From NCBI RefSeq assembly GCF_914767665.1, contig NC_059504.1:41447720-41511719 (forward strand): a stretch of DNA of 64,000 bases. The letters run 5' to 3'. The stretch comes from Harmonia axyridis. Its lineage: Eukaryota; Arthropoda; Insecta; Coleoptera; Coccinellidae. Positions within the stretch are counted from its first letter, which is position 1. Every line of letters begins with the position of its first letter. The notes under the pieces are model-generated. The model was not told the DNA's origin. It searched no databases and saw nothing but the letters and a program-made list of their open reading frames with translations. Shown here one piece after another: positions 46,201 through 60,800 of the stretch. A program made the translations under genes and the position numbers.

Positions 46201-47135
46201 AGAGAGATTGAATTTTTACGGTTTTTTCCAAAAATTTCGACTTCAAATTTCTCCTAAACTATGGGGACTACGGAAAATCGGTAAGCAGAGTTGGTATTGG
46301 CAGTTCATGATTATTCGAATTCCACTCACGAATGATAATATTTGAGTCGAAGAATTTTCTCGAATTTTTCTTACCCCGGACCTTAAAAAATTGTAAAAAA
46401 TTAAAAGTTCCTCCTTGGTAATAATATACCTCTTTTTCTATTGATCTGGTCACGTAGATCACGAAAGTTTTTATTTGAGGGGTCTGCGACGAATAGTTTA
46501 GGAGATATAACGATTTTTGTAGAGAGATTGAATTTTCTCGAATTTTCCTTACCCCGGACCTTAAAAAATTGTAAAAAATTAATTTCTTGGTAATTTATTT
46601 GGTATTTCTTGGTATTTCTTATTTGGTATTTCTTGGTAATAATATACCTCTTTTTCTATTGATCTGTTCACGTAGATCACGAAAGTTTTTAATTGAGGGG
46701 TCTGCGACGAATAGTTTACGAGATATAACGATTTTTGTAGAGAGATTGAATTTTTACGGTTTTTTCCAAAAATTTCGACTTCAAATTTCTCCTAAACTAT
46801 GGGGACTACGGAAAATCGGTAAGCGGAGTTGGTATTGGCAGTTCATGATTAGTCGAATTCCACTCACGAATGATAATATTTGAGTCGAAGAATTTTCTCG
46901 AATTTTCTCGAATTTTTCTTACCCCGGACCTTAAAAAATTGTAAAAAATTAAAAGTTCTTTCTTGGTGATAATATACCTCTTTTTCTATTGATCTGTTCA
47001 CGTAGATCACGAAAGTTTTTATATAAGAGTTCTGCGACGAATAGTTTAGGAGATATAACGATTTTTATAGAGAGATTGAATTTTTACGGTTTTTTCCAAA
47101 AATTTTGACTTCAAATTTCTCCTTAACTATGGGGA

Positions 47136-50100
47136 CTACGGAAAATCGGTAAGCAGAGTTGGTATTGGCAGTTCATGATTATTCGAATTCCACTCACGAA
47201 TGATAATAGTTGAGTCGAAGAATTTTCTCGAATTTTTCTTACCCCGGACCTTAAAAAATTGTAAAAAATTAAAAGTTCCTCCTTGGTAATAATATACCTC
47301 TTTTTCTATTGATCTGGTCACGTAGATCACGAAAGTTTTTATTTGAGGGGTCTGCGACGAATAGTTTAGGAGATATAACGATTTTTGTAGAGAAATTGAA
47401 TTTTTACGGTTTTTTCCAAAAATTTCGACTTCAAATTTCTCCTTAACTATGGGGACTACGGAAAATCGGTAAGCAGAGTTGGTATTGGCAGTTCATTATT
47501 ATTCGAATTCCACTCACGAATGATAATATTTGAGTCGAAGAATTTTCTCGAATTTTTCTTACCCCGGACCTTAAAAAATTGTAAAAAATTAAAAGTTCCT
47601 CCTTGGTAATAATAAACCTCTTTTTCTATTGATCTGGTCACGTAGATCACGAAAGTTTTTATTTGAGGGGTCTGCGACGAATAGTTTAGGAGATATAACG
47701 ATTTTTGTAGAGAGATTGAATTTTCTCGAATTTTCCTTACCCCGGACCTTAAAAAATTGTAAAAAATTAATTTCTTGGTAATTTATTTGGTATTCCTTGG
47801 TATTTCTTATTTGGTATTTCTTGGTAATAATATACCTCTTTTTCTATTGATCTGTTCACGTAGATCACGAAAGTTTTTATTTGAAGGGTCTGCGACGAAT
47901 AGTTTACGAGATATAACGATTTTTGTAGAGAGATTGAATTTTTACGGTTTTTTCCAAAAATTTCGACTTCAAATTTCTCCTAAACTATGGGGACTACGGA
48001 AAATCGGTAAGCAGAGTTGGTATTGGCAGTTCATGATTATTCGAATTCCACTCACGAATGATAATATTTGAGTCGAAGAATTTTCTCGAATTTTTCTTAC
48101 CCCGGACCTTAAAAAATTGTAAAAAATTAAAAGTTCCTCCTTGGTAATAATATACCTCTTTTTCTATTGATCTGGTCACGTAGATCACGAAAGTTTTTAT
48201 TTGAGGGGTCTGCGACGAATAGTTTAGGAGATATAACGATTTTTGTAGAGAGATTGAATTTTCTCGAATTTTCCTTACCCCGGACCTTAAAAAATTGTAA
48301 AAAATTAATTTCTTGGTAATTTATTTGGTATTTCTTGGTATTTCTTATTTGGTATTTCTTGGTAATAATATACCTCTTTTTCTATTGATCTGTTCACGTA
48401 GATCACGAAAGTTTTTATTTGAGGGGTCTGCGACGAATAGTTTACGAGATATAACGATTTTTGTAGAGAGATTGAATTTTTACGGTTTTTTCCAAAAATT
48501 TCGACTTCAAATTTCTCCTAAACTATGGGGACTACGGAAAATCGGTAAGCAGAGTTGGTATTGGCAGTTCATGATTATTCGAATTCCACTCACGAATGAT
48601 AATATTTGAGTCGAAGAATTTTCTCGAATTTTTCTTACCCCGGACCTTAAAAAATTGTAAAAAATTAAAAGTTCCTCCTTGGTAATAATATACCTCTTTT
48701 TCTATTGATCTGGTCACGTAGATCACGAAAGTTTTTATTTGAGGGGTCTGCGACGAATAGTTTAGGAGATATAACGATTTTTGTAGAGAGATTGAATTTT
48801 CTCGAATTTTCCTTACCCCGGACCTTAAAAAATTGTAAAAAATTAATTTCTTGGTAATTTATTTGGTATTTCTTGGTATTTCTTATTTGGTATTTCTTGG
48901 TAATAATATACCTCTTTTTCTATTGATCTGTTCACGTAGATCACGAAAGTTTTTAATTGAGGGGTCTGCGACGAATAGTTTACGAGATATAACGATTTTT
49001 GTAGAGAGATTGAATTTTTACGGTTTTTTCCAAAAATTTTGACTTCAAATTTCTCCTTAACTATGGGGACTACGGAAAATCGGTAAGCAGAGTTGGTATT
49101 GGCAGTTCATGATTATTCGAATTCCACTCACGAATGATAATAGTTGAGTCGAAGAATTTTCTCGAATTTTTCTTACCCCGGACCTTAAAAAATTGTAAAA
49201 AATTAAAAGTTCCTCCTTGGTAATAATATACCTCTTTTTCTATTGATCTGGTCACGTAGATCACGAAAGTTTTTATTTGAGGGGTCTGCGACGAATAGTT
49301 TAGGAGATATAACGATTTTTGTAGAGAAATTGAATTTTTACGGTTTTTTCCAAAAATTTCGACTTCAAATTTCTCCTTAACTATGGGGACTACGGAAAAT
49401 CGGTAAGCAGAGTTGGTATTGGCAGTTCATTATTATTCGAATTCCACTCACGAATGATAATATTTGAGTCGAAGAATTTTCTCGAATTTTTCTTACCCCG
49501 GACCTTAAAAAATTGTAAAAAATTAAAAGTTCCTCCTTGGTAATAATAAACCTCTTTTTCTATTGATCTGGTCACGTAGATCACGAAAGTTTTTATTTGA
49601 GGGGTCTGCGACGAATAGTTTAGGAGATATAACGATTTTTGTAGAGAGATTGAATTTTCTCGAATTTTCCTTACCCCGGACCTTAAAAAATTGTAAAAAA
49701 TTAATTTCTTGGTAATTTATTTGGTATTCCTTGGTATTTCTTATTTGGTATTTCTTGGTAATAATATACCTCTTTTTCTATTGATCTGTTCACGTAGATC
49801 ACGAAAGTTTTTATTTGAAGGGTCTGCGACGAATAGTTTACGAGATATAACGATTTTTGTAGAGAGATTGAATTTTTACGGTTTTTTCCAAAAATTTCGA
49901 CTTCAAATTTCTCCTAAACTATGGGGACTACGGAAAATCGGTAAGCAGAGTTGGTATTGGCAGTTCATGATTATTCGAATTCCACTCACGAATGATAATA
50001 TTTGAGTCGAAGAATTTTCTCGAATTTTTCTTACCCCGGACCTTAAAAAATTGTAAAAAATTAAAAGTTCCTCCTTGGTAATAATATACCTCTTTTTCTA

Positions 50101-51003
50101 TTGATCTGGTCACGTAGATCACGAAAGTTTTTATTTGAGGGGTCTGCGACGAATAGTTTAGGAGATATAACGATTTTTGTAGAGAGATTGAATTTTCTCG
50201 AATTTTCCTTACCCCGGACCTTAAAAAATTGTAAAAAATTAATTTCTTGGTAATTTATTTGGTATTTCTTGGTATTTCTTATTTGGTATTTCTTGGTAAT
50301 AATATACCTCTTTTTCTATTGATCTGTTCACGTAGATCACGAAAGTTTTTATTTGAGGGGTCTGCGACGAATAGTTTACGAGATATAACGATTTTTGTAG
50401 AGAGATTGAATTTTTACGGTTTTTTCCAAAAATTTCGACTTCAAATTTCTCCTAAACTATGGGGACTACGGAAAATCGGTAAGCAGAGTTGGTATTGGCA
50501 GTTCATGATTATTCGAATTCCACTCACGAATGATAATATTTGAGTCGAAGAATTTTCTCGAATTTTTCTTACCCCGGACCTTAAAAAATTGTAAAAAATT
50601 AAAAGTTCCTCCTTGGTAATAATATACCTCTTTTTCTATTGATCTGGTCACGTAGATCACGAAAGTTTTTATTTGAGGGGTCTGCGACGAATAGTTTAGG
50701 AGATATAACGATTTTTGTAGAGAGATTGAATTTTCTCGAATTTTCCTTACCCCGGACCTTAAAAAATTGTAAAAAATTAATTTCTTGGTAATTTATTTGG
50801 TATTTCTTGGTATTTCTTATTTGGTATTTCTTGGTAATAATATACCTCTTTTTCTATTGATCTGTTCACGTAGATCACGAAAGTTTTTAATTGAGGGGTC
50901 TGCGACGAATAGTTTACGAGATATAACGATTTTTGTAGAGAGATTGAATTTTTACGGTTTTTTCCAAAAATTTCGACTTCAAATTTCTCCTAAACTATGG
51001 GGA
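47136..51003. repeat. 1934-bp HOR, two tandem copies
   Basis: Units at 47136, 47456, 47775, 47994, 48313, 48532 and 48851 recur at 49070, 49390, 49709, 49928, 50247, 50466 and 50785, all 1934 bp apart. Shared private changes include TTTGAAGGGTCTG (near 47881 and 49815) and AATTTTGACTTC (near 47101 and 49036). The boundary at about 49020-49040 is a chimeric unit that skips one 330-bp L unit. Confidence 0.88.
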
Positions 51004-54000
51004 CTACGGAAAATCGGTAAGCGGAGTTGGTATTGGCAGTTCATGATTAGTCGAATTCCACTCACGAATGATAATATTTGAGTCGAAGAATTTTCTCGAA
51101 TTTTCTCGAATTTTTCTTACCCCGGACCTTAAAAAATTGTAAAAAATTAAAAGTTCTTTCTTGGTGATAATATACCTCTTTTTCTATTGATCTGTTCACG
51201 TAGATCACGAAAGTTTTTATATAAGAGTTCTGCGACGAATAGTTTAGGAGATATAACGATTTTTATAGAGAGATTGAATTTTTACGGTTTTTTCCAAAAA
51301 TTTCGACTTCAAATTTCTCCTTAACTATGGGGACTACGGAAAATCGGTAAGCAGAGTTGGTATTGGCAGTTCATGATTATTCGAATTCCACTCACGAATG
51401 ATAATAGTTGAGTCGAAGAATTTTCTCGAATTTTTCTTACCCCGGACCTTAAAAAATTGTAAAAATTAAAAGTTCCTCCTTGGTAATAATATACCTCTTT
51501 TTCTATTGATCTGGTCACGTAGATCACGAAAGTTTTTATTTGAGGGGTCTGCGACGAATAGTTTAGGAGATATAACGATTTTTGTAGAGAAATTGAATTT
51601 TTACGGTTTTTTCCAAAAATTTCGACTTCAAATTTCTTCTTAACTATGGGGACTACGGAAAATCGGTAAGCAGAGTTGGTATTGGCAGTTCATGGTTATT
51701 CGAATCCCACTCTCGCCTGACAATATTTGAGTCGAAAAATTTTCTCGAATTTTCCTTACCCCGGACCTTAAAAAATTGTAAAAAATTGAAAGTTCCTTCT
51801 TGGTGATAATATACCTCTTTTTCTATCGATCTGTTCACGTAGATCACGAAAAATTTTATATGAGGGGTCTGCGACGAATAGTTTAGGAGATATAACGATT
51901 TTCATAGAGAGATTGAATTTTTACGGTTTTTTCCAAAAATTTCGACTTCAAATTTCTCCCTAACTATGGGGACTACGGAAAATCGGTAAGCAGAGTTGGT
52001 ATTGGCAGTTCATTATTATTCGAATTCCACTCACGAATGATATTTGAGTCGAAGAATTTTCTCGAATTTTTCTTACCCCGGACCTTAAAAAATTGTAAAA
52101 AATTAAAAGTTCCTCCTTGGTAATAATATACCTCTTTTTCTATTGATCTGGTCACGTAGATCACGAAAGTTTTTATTTGAGGGGTCTGCGACGAATAGTT
52201 TAGGAGATATAACGATTTTTGTAGAGAGATTGAATTTTCTCGAATTTTCCTTACCCCGGACCTTAAAAAATTGTAAAAAATTAAAAGTTCCTTCTTGGTA
52301 ATAATATACCTCTTTTTCTATTGATCTGGTCATGTAGATCACGAAAGTTTTTATTTGAGGAGTCTGCGACGAATAGTTTAGGAGATGTAACGATTTTTAT
52401 AGAGAGATTGAATTTTCTCGAATTTTCCTCACCCCGGACCTTAAAAAATTGTGAAAAATCAAAAGATCTTTCTTGGTAATAAAATACCTCTTTTTCTATT
52501 GATCTGTTCACGTAGATTTTTATTTGAGGGGTCTGCGACGAATAGCTTAGGAGATATAACGATTTTTGTAGAGAGATTGAATTTTTACGGTTTTTTCCAA
52601 AAATTTCGACTTCAAATTTCTCCTAAACTATGGGGACTACGGAAAATCGGTAAGCAGAGTTGGTATTGGCAGTTCATGATTATTCGAATTCCACTCACGA
52701 ATGATAATATTTGAGTCGAAGAATTTTCTCGAATTTTTCTTACCCCGGACCTTAAAAAATTGTAAAAAATTAAAAGTTCCTCCTTGGTAATAATATACCT
52801 CTTTTTCTATTGATCTGGTCACGTAGATCACGAAAGTTTTTATTTGAGGGGTCTGCGACGAATAGTTTAGGAGATATAACGATTTTTGTAGAGAGATTGA
52901 ATTTTCTCGAATTTTCCTTACCCCGGACCTTAAAAAATTGTAAAAAATTAATTTCTTGGTAATTTATTTGGTATTTCTTGGTATTTCTTATTTGGTATTT
53001 CTTGGTAATAATATACCTCTTTTTCTATTGATCTGTTCACGTAGATCACGAAAGTTTTTATTTGAGGGGTCTGCGACGAATAGTTTACGAGATATAACGA
53101 TTTTTGTAGAGAGATTGAATTTTTACGGTTTTTTCCAAAAATTTCGACTTCAAATTTCTCCTAAACTATGGGGACTACGGAAAATCGGTAAGCAGAGTTG
53201 GTATTGGCAGTTCATGATTATTCGAATTCCACTCACGAATGATAATATTTGAGTCGAAGAATTTTCTCGAATTTTTCTTACCCCGGACCTTAAAAAATTG
53301 TAAAAAATTAAAAGTTCCTCCTTGGTAATAATATACCTCTTTTTCTATTGATCTGGTCACGTAGATCACGAAAGTTTTTATTTGAGGGGTCTGCGACGAA
53401 TAGTTTAGGAGATATAACGATTTTTGTAGAGAGATTGAATTTTCTCGAATTTTCCTTACCCCGGACCTTAAAAAATTGTAAAAAATTAATTTCTTGGTAA
53501 TTTATTTGGTATTTCTTGGTATTTCTTATTTGGTATTTCTTGGTAATAATATACCTCTTTTTCTATTGATCTGTTCACGTAGATCACGAAAGTTTTTAAT
53601 TGAGGGGTCTGCGACGAATAGTTTACGAGATATAACGATTTTTGTAGAGAGATTGAATTTTTACGGTTTTTTCCAAAAATTTCGACTTCAAATTTCTCCT
53701 AAACTATGGGGACTACGGAAAATCGGTAAGCGGAGTTGGTATTGGCAGTTCATGATTAGTCGAATTCCACTCACGAATGATAATATTTGAGTCGAAGAAT
53801 TTTCTCGAATTTTCTCGAATTTTTCTTACCCCGGACCTTAAAAAATTGTAAAAAATTAAAAGTTCTTTTTTGGTGATAATATACCTCTTTTTCTATTGAT
53901 CTGTTCACGTAGATCACGAAAGTTTTTATATAAGAGTTCTGCGACGAATAGTTTAGGAGATATAACGATTTTTATAGAGAGATTGAATTTTTACGGTTTT

Positions 54001-55440
54001 TTCCAAAAATTTCGACTTCAAATTTCTCCTTAACTATGGGGACTACGGAAAATCGGTAAGCAGAGTTGGTATTGGCAGTTCATGATTATTCGAATTCCAC
54101 TCACGAATGATAATAGTTGAGTCGAAGAATTTTCTCGAATTTTTCTTACCCCGGACCTTAAAAAATTGTAAAAATTAAAAGTTCCTCCTTGGTAATAATA
54201 TACCTCTTTTTCTATTGATCTGGTCACGTAGATCACGAAAGTTTTTATTTGAGGGGTCTGCGACGAATAGTTTAGGAGATATAACGATTTTTGTAGAGAA
54301 ATTGAATTTTTACGGTTTTTTCCAAAAATTTCGACTTCAAATTTCTTCTTAACTATGGGGACTACGGAAAATCGGTAAGCAGAGTTGGTATTGGCAGTTC
54401 ATGGTTATTCGAATCCCACTCTCGCCTGACAATATTTGAGTCGAAAAATTTTCTCGAATTTTCCTTACCCCGGACCTTAAAAAATTGTAAAAAATTGAAA
54501 GTTCCTTCTTGGTGATAATATACCTCTTTTTCTATCGATCTGTTCACGTAGATCACGAAAAATTTTATATGAGGGGTCTGCGACGAATAGTTTAGGAGAT
54601 ATAACGATTTTCATAGAGAGATTGAATTTTTACGGTTTTTTCCAAAAATTTCGACTTCAAATTTCTCCCTAACTATGGGGACTACGGAAAATCGGTAAGC
54701 AGAGTTGGTATTGGCAGTTCATTATTATTCGAATTCCACTCACGAATGATATTTGAGTCGAAGAATTTTCTCGAATTTTTCTTACCCCGGACCTTAAAAA
54801 ATTGTAAAAAATTAAAAGTTCCTCCTTGGTAATAATATACCTCTTTTTCTATTGATCTGGTCACGAAGATCACGAAAGTTTTTATTTGAGGGGTCTGCGA
54901 CGAATAGTTTAGGAGATATAACGATTTTTGTAGAGAGATTGAATTTTCTCGAATTTTCCTTACCCCGGACCTTAAAAAATTGTAAAAAATTAAAAGTTCC
55001 TTCTTGGTAATAATTTACCTCTTTTTCTATTGATCTGGTCATGTAGATCACGAAAGTTTTTATTTGAGGAGTCTGCGACGAATAGTTTAGGAGATGTAAC
55101 GATTTTTATAGAGAGATTGAATTTTCTCGAATTTTCCTCACCCCTGACCTTAAAAAATTGTGAAAAATCAAAAGATCTTTCTTGGTAATAAAATACCTCT
55201 TTTTCTATTGATCTGTTCACGTAGATTTTTATTTGAGGGGTCTGCGACGAATAGCTTAGGAGATATAACGATTTTTGTAGAGAGATTGAATTTTTACGGT
55301 TTTTTCCAAAAATTTCGACTTCAAATTTCTCCTAAACTATGGGGACTACGGAAAATCGGTAAGCAGAGTTGGTATTGGCAGTTCATGATTATTCGAATTC
55401 CACTCACGAATGATAATATTTGAGTCGAAGAATTTTCTCG
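50247..55440. repeat. 2709-bp HOR, two tandem copies
   Basis: Units at 50247, 50785, 51321, 51653, 51973, 52103, 52281 and 52451 recur at 52956, 53494, 54030, 54362, 54682, 54812, 54990 and 55160, all 2709 bp apart. Each copy has two 538-bp dimers, L units with a shortened ATTGTAAAAATTAAAAG run, a unit with AATGATATTTGAG (a 3-bp loss) and the 9-bp-deleted marker unit. Confidence 0.88.
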
Positions 55441-57801
55441 AATTTTCTCGAATTTTTCTTACCCCGGACCTAAAAAATTGTAAAAAATTGAAAGTTCTTT
55501 CTTGGTGATAATATACCTCTTTTTCTATTGATCTGTTCACGTAGAACACGAAAGTTTTTATATAAGAGTTCTGCGACGAATAGTTTAGGAGATATAACGA
55601 TTTTTATAGAGAGATTGAATTTTTACGGTTTTTTCCAAAAATTTCGACTTCAAATTTCTCCTAAACTATGGGGGCTACGGAAAATCGGTAAGCAGAGTAA
55701 GTATTGGCAGTTCATGATTATTCGGATTCCACTCACGAATGATAATAGTTGAGTCGAAGAATTTTCTCGAATTTTCCTTACCCCGGACCTTAAAAAATTG
55801 TAAAAAATTGAAAGTTCCTTCTTGGTGATAATATACCCCTTTTTCTATTGATCTGTTCACGTAGATCACGAAAAATTTTATATGAGGGGTCTGCGACGAA
55901 TAGTTTAGGAGATATAACGATTTTTATAGAGAGATTGAATTTTTACGGTTTTTTCCAAAAATTTCGACTTCAAATTTCTCCTTAACTATGGGGACTACGG
56001 AAAATCGGTAAGCAGAGTTGGTATTGGCAGTTCATGATTATTCGAATTCCACTCACGAATGATAATAGTTGAGTCGAAGAATTTTCTCGAATTTTTCTTA
56101 CCCCGGACCTTAAAAAATTGTAAAAAATTAAAAGTTCCTCCTTGGTAATAATATACCTCTTTTTCTATTGATCTGGTCACGTAGATCACGAAAGTTTTTA
56201 TTTGAGGGGTCTGCGACGAATACTTCAGGAGATATAACGATTTTTGTAGAGAGATTGAATTTTCTCGAATTTTCCTTACCCCGGACCTTGAAAAATTGTA
56301 AAAAAATAAAAGTTCTTTCTTGGTAATAATATACCTCTTTTTCTATTGATCTGTTCACGTAGATCACGAAAGTTTTTATTTGAGGGGTCTGCGACGAATA
56401 GTTTAGGAGATATAACGATTTTTGTAGAGAAATTGAATTTTTACGGTTTTTTCCAAAAATTTCGACTTCAAATTTCCTTTTAACTATGGGGACTACGGAA
56501 AATCGGTAAGCAGAGTTGGTATTGGCAGTTCATGGTTATTCGAATCCCACTCTCGCCTGGCAATATTTGAGTCGAAAAATTTTCTCGAATTTTCCTTACC
56601 CCGGACCTTAAAAAATTGTAAAAAATTGAAAGTTCCTTCTTGGTGATAATATACTTCCTTTTCTATTGATCACGTCACGTAGATCACGAAAGTTTTTATT
56701 TGAGGGGTCTGCGACGAATACTTCAGGAGATATAACGATTTTTGTAGAGAGATTGAATTTTCTCGAATTTTCCTTACCCCGGACCTTTAAAAATTGTAAA
56801 AAATTAATTTCTTGGTAATTTATTTGGTATTTCTTGGTATTTCTTATTTGGTATTTCTTGGTAATAATATACCTCTTTTTCTATTGATCTGTTCACGTAG
56901 ATCACGAAAGTTTTGATTTGAGGGGTCTGCGACGAATAGTTTACGAGATATAACGATTTTTGTAGAGAGATTGAATTTTTACGGTTTTTTCCAAAAATTT
57001 CGACTTCAAATTTCTCCTAAACTATGGGGACTACGGAAAATCGGTAAGCAGAGTTGGTATTGGCAGTTCATGATTATTCGAATTCCACTCACGAATGATA
57101 ATATTTGAGTCGAAGAATTTTCTCGAATTTTCTCGAATTTTCCTTAAAAAATTGTAAAAAATTAAAAGTTCTTTCTTGGTGATAATATACCTCTTTTTCT
57201 ATTGATCTGTTCACGTAGATCACGAAACTTTTTATATAAGAGTTCTGCGACGAATAGTTTAGGAGATATAACGATTTTTATAGAGAGATTGAATTTTTAC
57301 GGATTTTTCCAAAAATTTCGACTTCAAATTTCTCCTAAACTATGAAGACTACGGAAAATCGGTAAGCAGAGTAAGTATTGGCAGTTCATGATTATTCGGA
57401 TTCCACTCACGAATGATAATAGTTGAGTCGAAGAATTTTCTCGAATTTTCCTTACCCCGGACCTTAAAAAATTGTAAAAAATTGAAAGTTCCTCCTTGGT
57501 GATAATATACCCCTTTTTCTATTGATCTGTTCACGTAGATCACGAAAAATTTTATATGAGGGGTCTGCGACAAATAGTTCAGGAGATATAACGATTTTTA
57601 TAGAGAGATTGAATTTTTACGGTTTTTTCCAAAAATTTCGACTTCAAATTTCTCCTAAACTATGGGGACAACGGAAAATCGGTAAGCAGAGTTGGTATTG
57701 GCAGTTCATGATTATTCGAATTCCACTCACGAATGATAATAGTTGAGTCGAAGAATTTTCTCGAATTTTTCTTACCCCGGACCTTAAAAAATTGTAAAAA
57801 A

Positions 57802-60800
57802 TTAAAAGTTCCTCCTTGGTAATAATATACCTCTTTTTCTATTGATCTGGTCACGTAGATCACGAAAGTTTTTATTTGAGGGGTCTGCGACGAATAGTTT
57901 AGGAGATATAACGATTTTTGTAGAGAGATTGAATTTTCTCGAATTTTCCTTACCCCGGACCTTGAAAAATTGTAAAAAAATAAAAGTTCTTTCTTGGTAA
58001 TAATATACCTCTTTTTCTATTGATCTGTTCACGTAGATCACGAAAAATTTTATATGAGGGGTCTGCGACGAATAGTTTAGGAGATATAACGATTTTCATA
58101 GAGAGATTGAATTTTTACGGTTTTTTCCAAAAATTTCGACTTCAAATTTCTCCCTAACTATGGGGACTACGGAAAATCGGTAAGCAGAGTTGGTATTGGC
58201 AGTTCATTATTATTCGAATTCCACTCACGAATGATATTTGAGTCGAAGAATTTTCTCGAATTTTTCTTACCCCGGACCTTAAAAAATTGTAAAAAATTAA
58301 AAGTTCCTCCTTGGTAATAATATACCTCTTTTTCTATTGATCTGGTCACGTAGATCACGAAAGTTTTTATTTGAGGGGTCTGCGACGAATAGTTTAGGAG
58401 ATATAACGATTTTTGTAGAGAGATTGAATTTTCTCGAATTTTCCTTACCCCGGACCTTAAAAAATTGTAAAAAATTAAAAGTTCCTTCTTGGTAATAATA
58501 TACCTCTTTTTCTATTGATCTGGTCATGTAGATCACGAAAGTTTTTATTTGAGGAGTCTGCGACGAATAGTTTAGGAGATGTAACGATTTTTATAGAGAG
58601 ATTGAATTTTCTCGAATTTTCCTCACCCCGGACCTTAAAAAATTGTGAAAAATCAAAAGATCTTTCTTGGTAATAAAATACCTCTTTTTCTATTGATCTG
58701 TTCACGTAGATTTTTATTTGAGGGGTCTGCGACGAATAGCTTAGGAGATATAACGATTTTTGTAGAGAGATTGAATTTTTACGGTTTTTTCCAAAAATTT
58801 CGACTTCAAATTTCTCCTAAACTATGGGGACTACGGAAAATCGGTAAGCAGAGTTGGTATTGGCAGTTCATGATTATTCGAATTCCACTCACGAATGATA
58901 ATATTTGAGTCGAAGAATTTTCTCGAATTTTTCTTACCCCGGACCTTAAAAAATTGTAAAAAATTAAAAGTTCCTCCTTGGTAATAATATACCTCTTTTT
59001 CTATTGATCTGGTCACGTAGATCACGAAAGTTTTTATTTGAGGGGTCTGCGACGAATAGTTTAGGAGATATAACGATTTTTGTAGAGAGATTGAATTTTC
59101 TCGAATTTTCCTTACCCCGGACCTTAAAAAATTGTAAAAAATTAATTTCTTGGTAATTTATTTGGTATTTCTTGGTATTTCTTATTTGGTATTTCTTGGT
59201 AATAATATACCTCTTTTTCTATTGATCTGTTCACGTAGATCACGAAAGTTTTTATTTGAGGGGTCTGCGACGAATAGTTTACGAGATATAACGATTTTTG
59301 TAGAGAGATTGAATTTTTACGGTTTTTTCCAAAAATTTCGACTTCAAATTTCTCCTAAACTATGGGGACTACGGAAAATCGGTAAGCAGAGTTGGTATTG
59401 GCAGTTCATGATTATTCGAATTCCACTCACGAATGATAATATTTGAGTCGAAGAATTTTCTCGAATTTTTCTTACCCCGGACCTTAAAAAATTGTAAAAA
59501 ATTAAAAGTTCCTCCTTGGTAATAATATACCTCTTTTTCTATTGATCTGGTCACGTAGATCACGAAAGTTTTTATTTGAGGGGTCTGCGACGAATAGTTT
59601 AGGAGATATAACGATTTTTGTAGAGAGATTGAATTTTCTCGAATTTTCCTTACCCCGGACCTTAAAAAATTGTAAAAAATTAATTTCTTGGTAATTTATT
59701 TGGTATTTCTTGGTATTTCTTATTTGGTATTTCTTGGTAATAATATACCTCTTTTTCTATTGATCTGTTCACGTAGATCACGAAAGTTTTTATATAAGAG
59801 TTCTGCGACGAATAGTTTAGGAGATATAACGATTTTTATAGAGAGATTGAATTTTTACGGTTTTTTCCAAAAATTTCGACTTCAAATTTCTCCTTAACTA
59901 TGGGGACTACGGAAAATCGGTAAGCAGAGTTGGTATTGGCAGTTCATGATTATTCGAATTCCACTCACGAATGATAATAGTTGAGTCGAAGAATTTTCTC
60001 GAATTTTTCTTACCCCGGACCTTAAAAAATTGTAAAAATTAAAAGTTCCTCCTTGGTAATAATATACCTCTTTTTCTATTGATCTGGTCACGTAGATCAC
60101 GAAAGTTTTTATTTGAGGGGTCTGCGACGAATAGTTTAGGAGATATAACGATTTTTGTAGAGAAATTGAATTTTTACGGTTTTTTCCAAAAATTTCGACT
60201 TCAAATTTCTTCTTAACTATGGGGACTACGGAAAATCGGTAAGCAGAGTTGGTATTGGCAGTTCATGGTTATTCGAATCCCACTCTCGCCTGACAATATT
60301 TGAGTCGAAAAATTTTCTCGAATTTTCCTTACCCCGGACCTTAAAAAATTGTAAAAAATTGAAAGTTCCTTCTTGGTGATAATATACCTCTTTTTCTATC
60401 GATCTGTTCACGTAGATCACGAAAAATTTTATATGAGGGGTCTGCGACGAATAGTTTAGGAGATATAACGATTTTCATAGAGAGATTGAATTTTTACGGT
60501 TTTTTCCAAAAATTTCGACTTCAAATTTCTCCTAAATTATGGGGACTACGGAAAATCGGTAAGCGGAGTTGGTATTGGCAGTTCATGATTAGTCGAATTC
60601 CACTCACGAATGATAATATTTGAGTCGAAGAATTTTCTCGAATTTTCTCGAATTTTTCTTACCCCGGACCTTAAAAAATTGTAAAAAATTAAAAGTTCCT
60701 TCTTGGTAATAATATACCTCTTTTTCTATTGATCTGGTCATGTAGATCACGAAAGTTTTTATTTGAGGAGTCTGCGACGAATAGTTTAGGAGATGTAACG

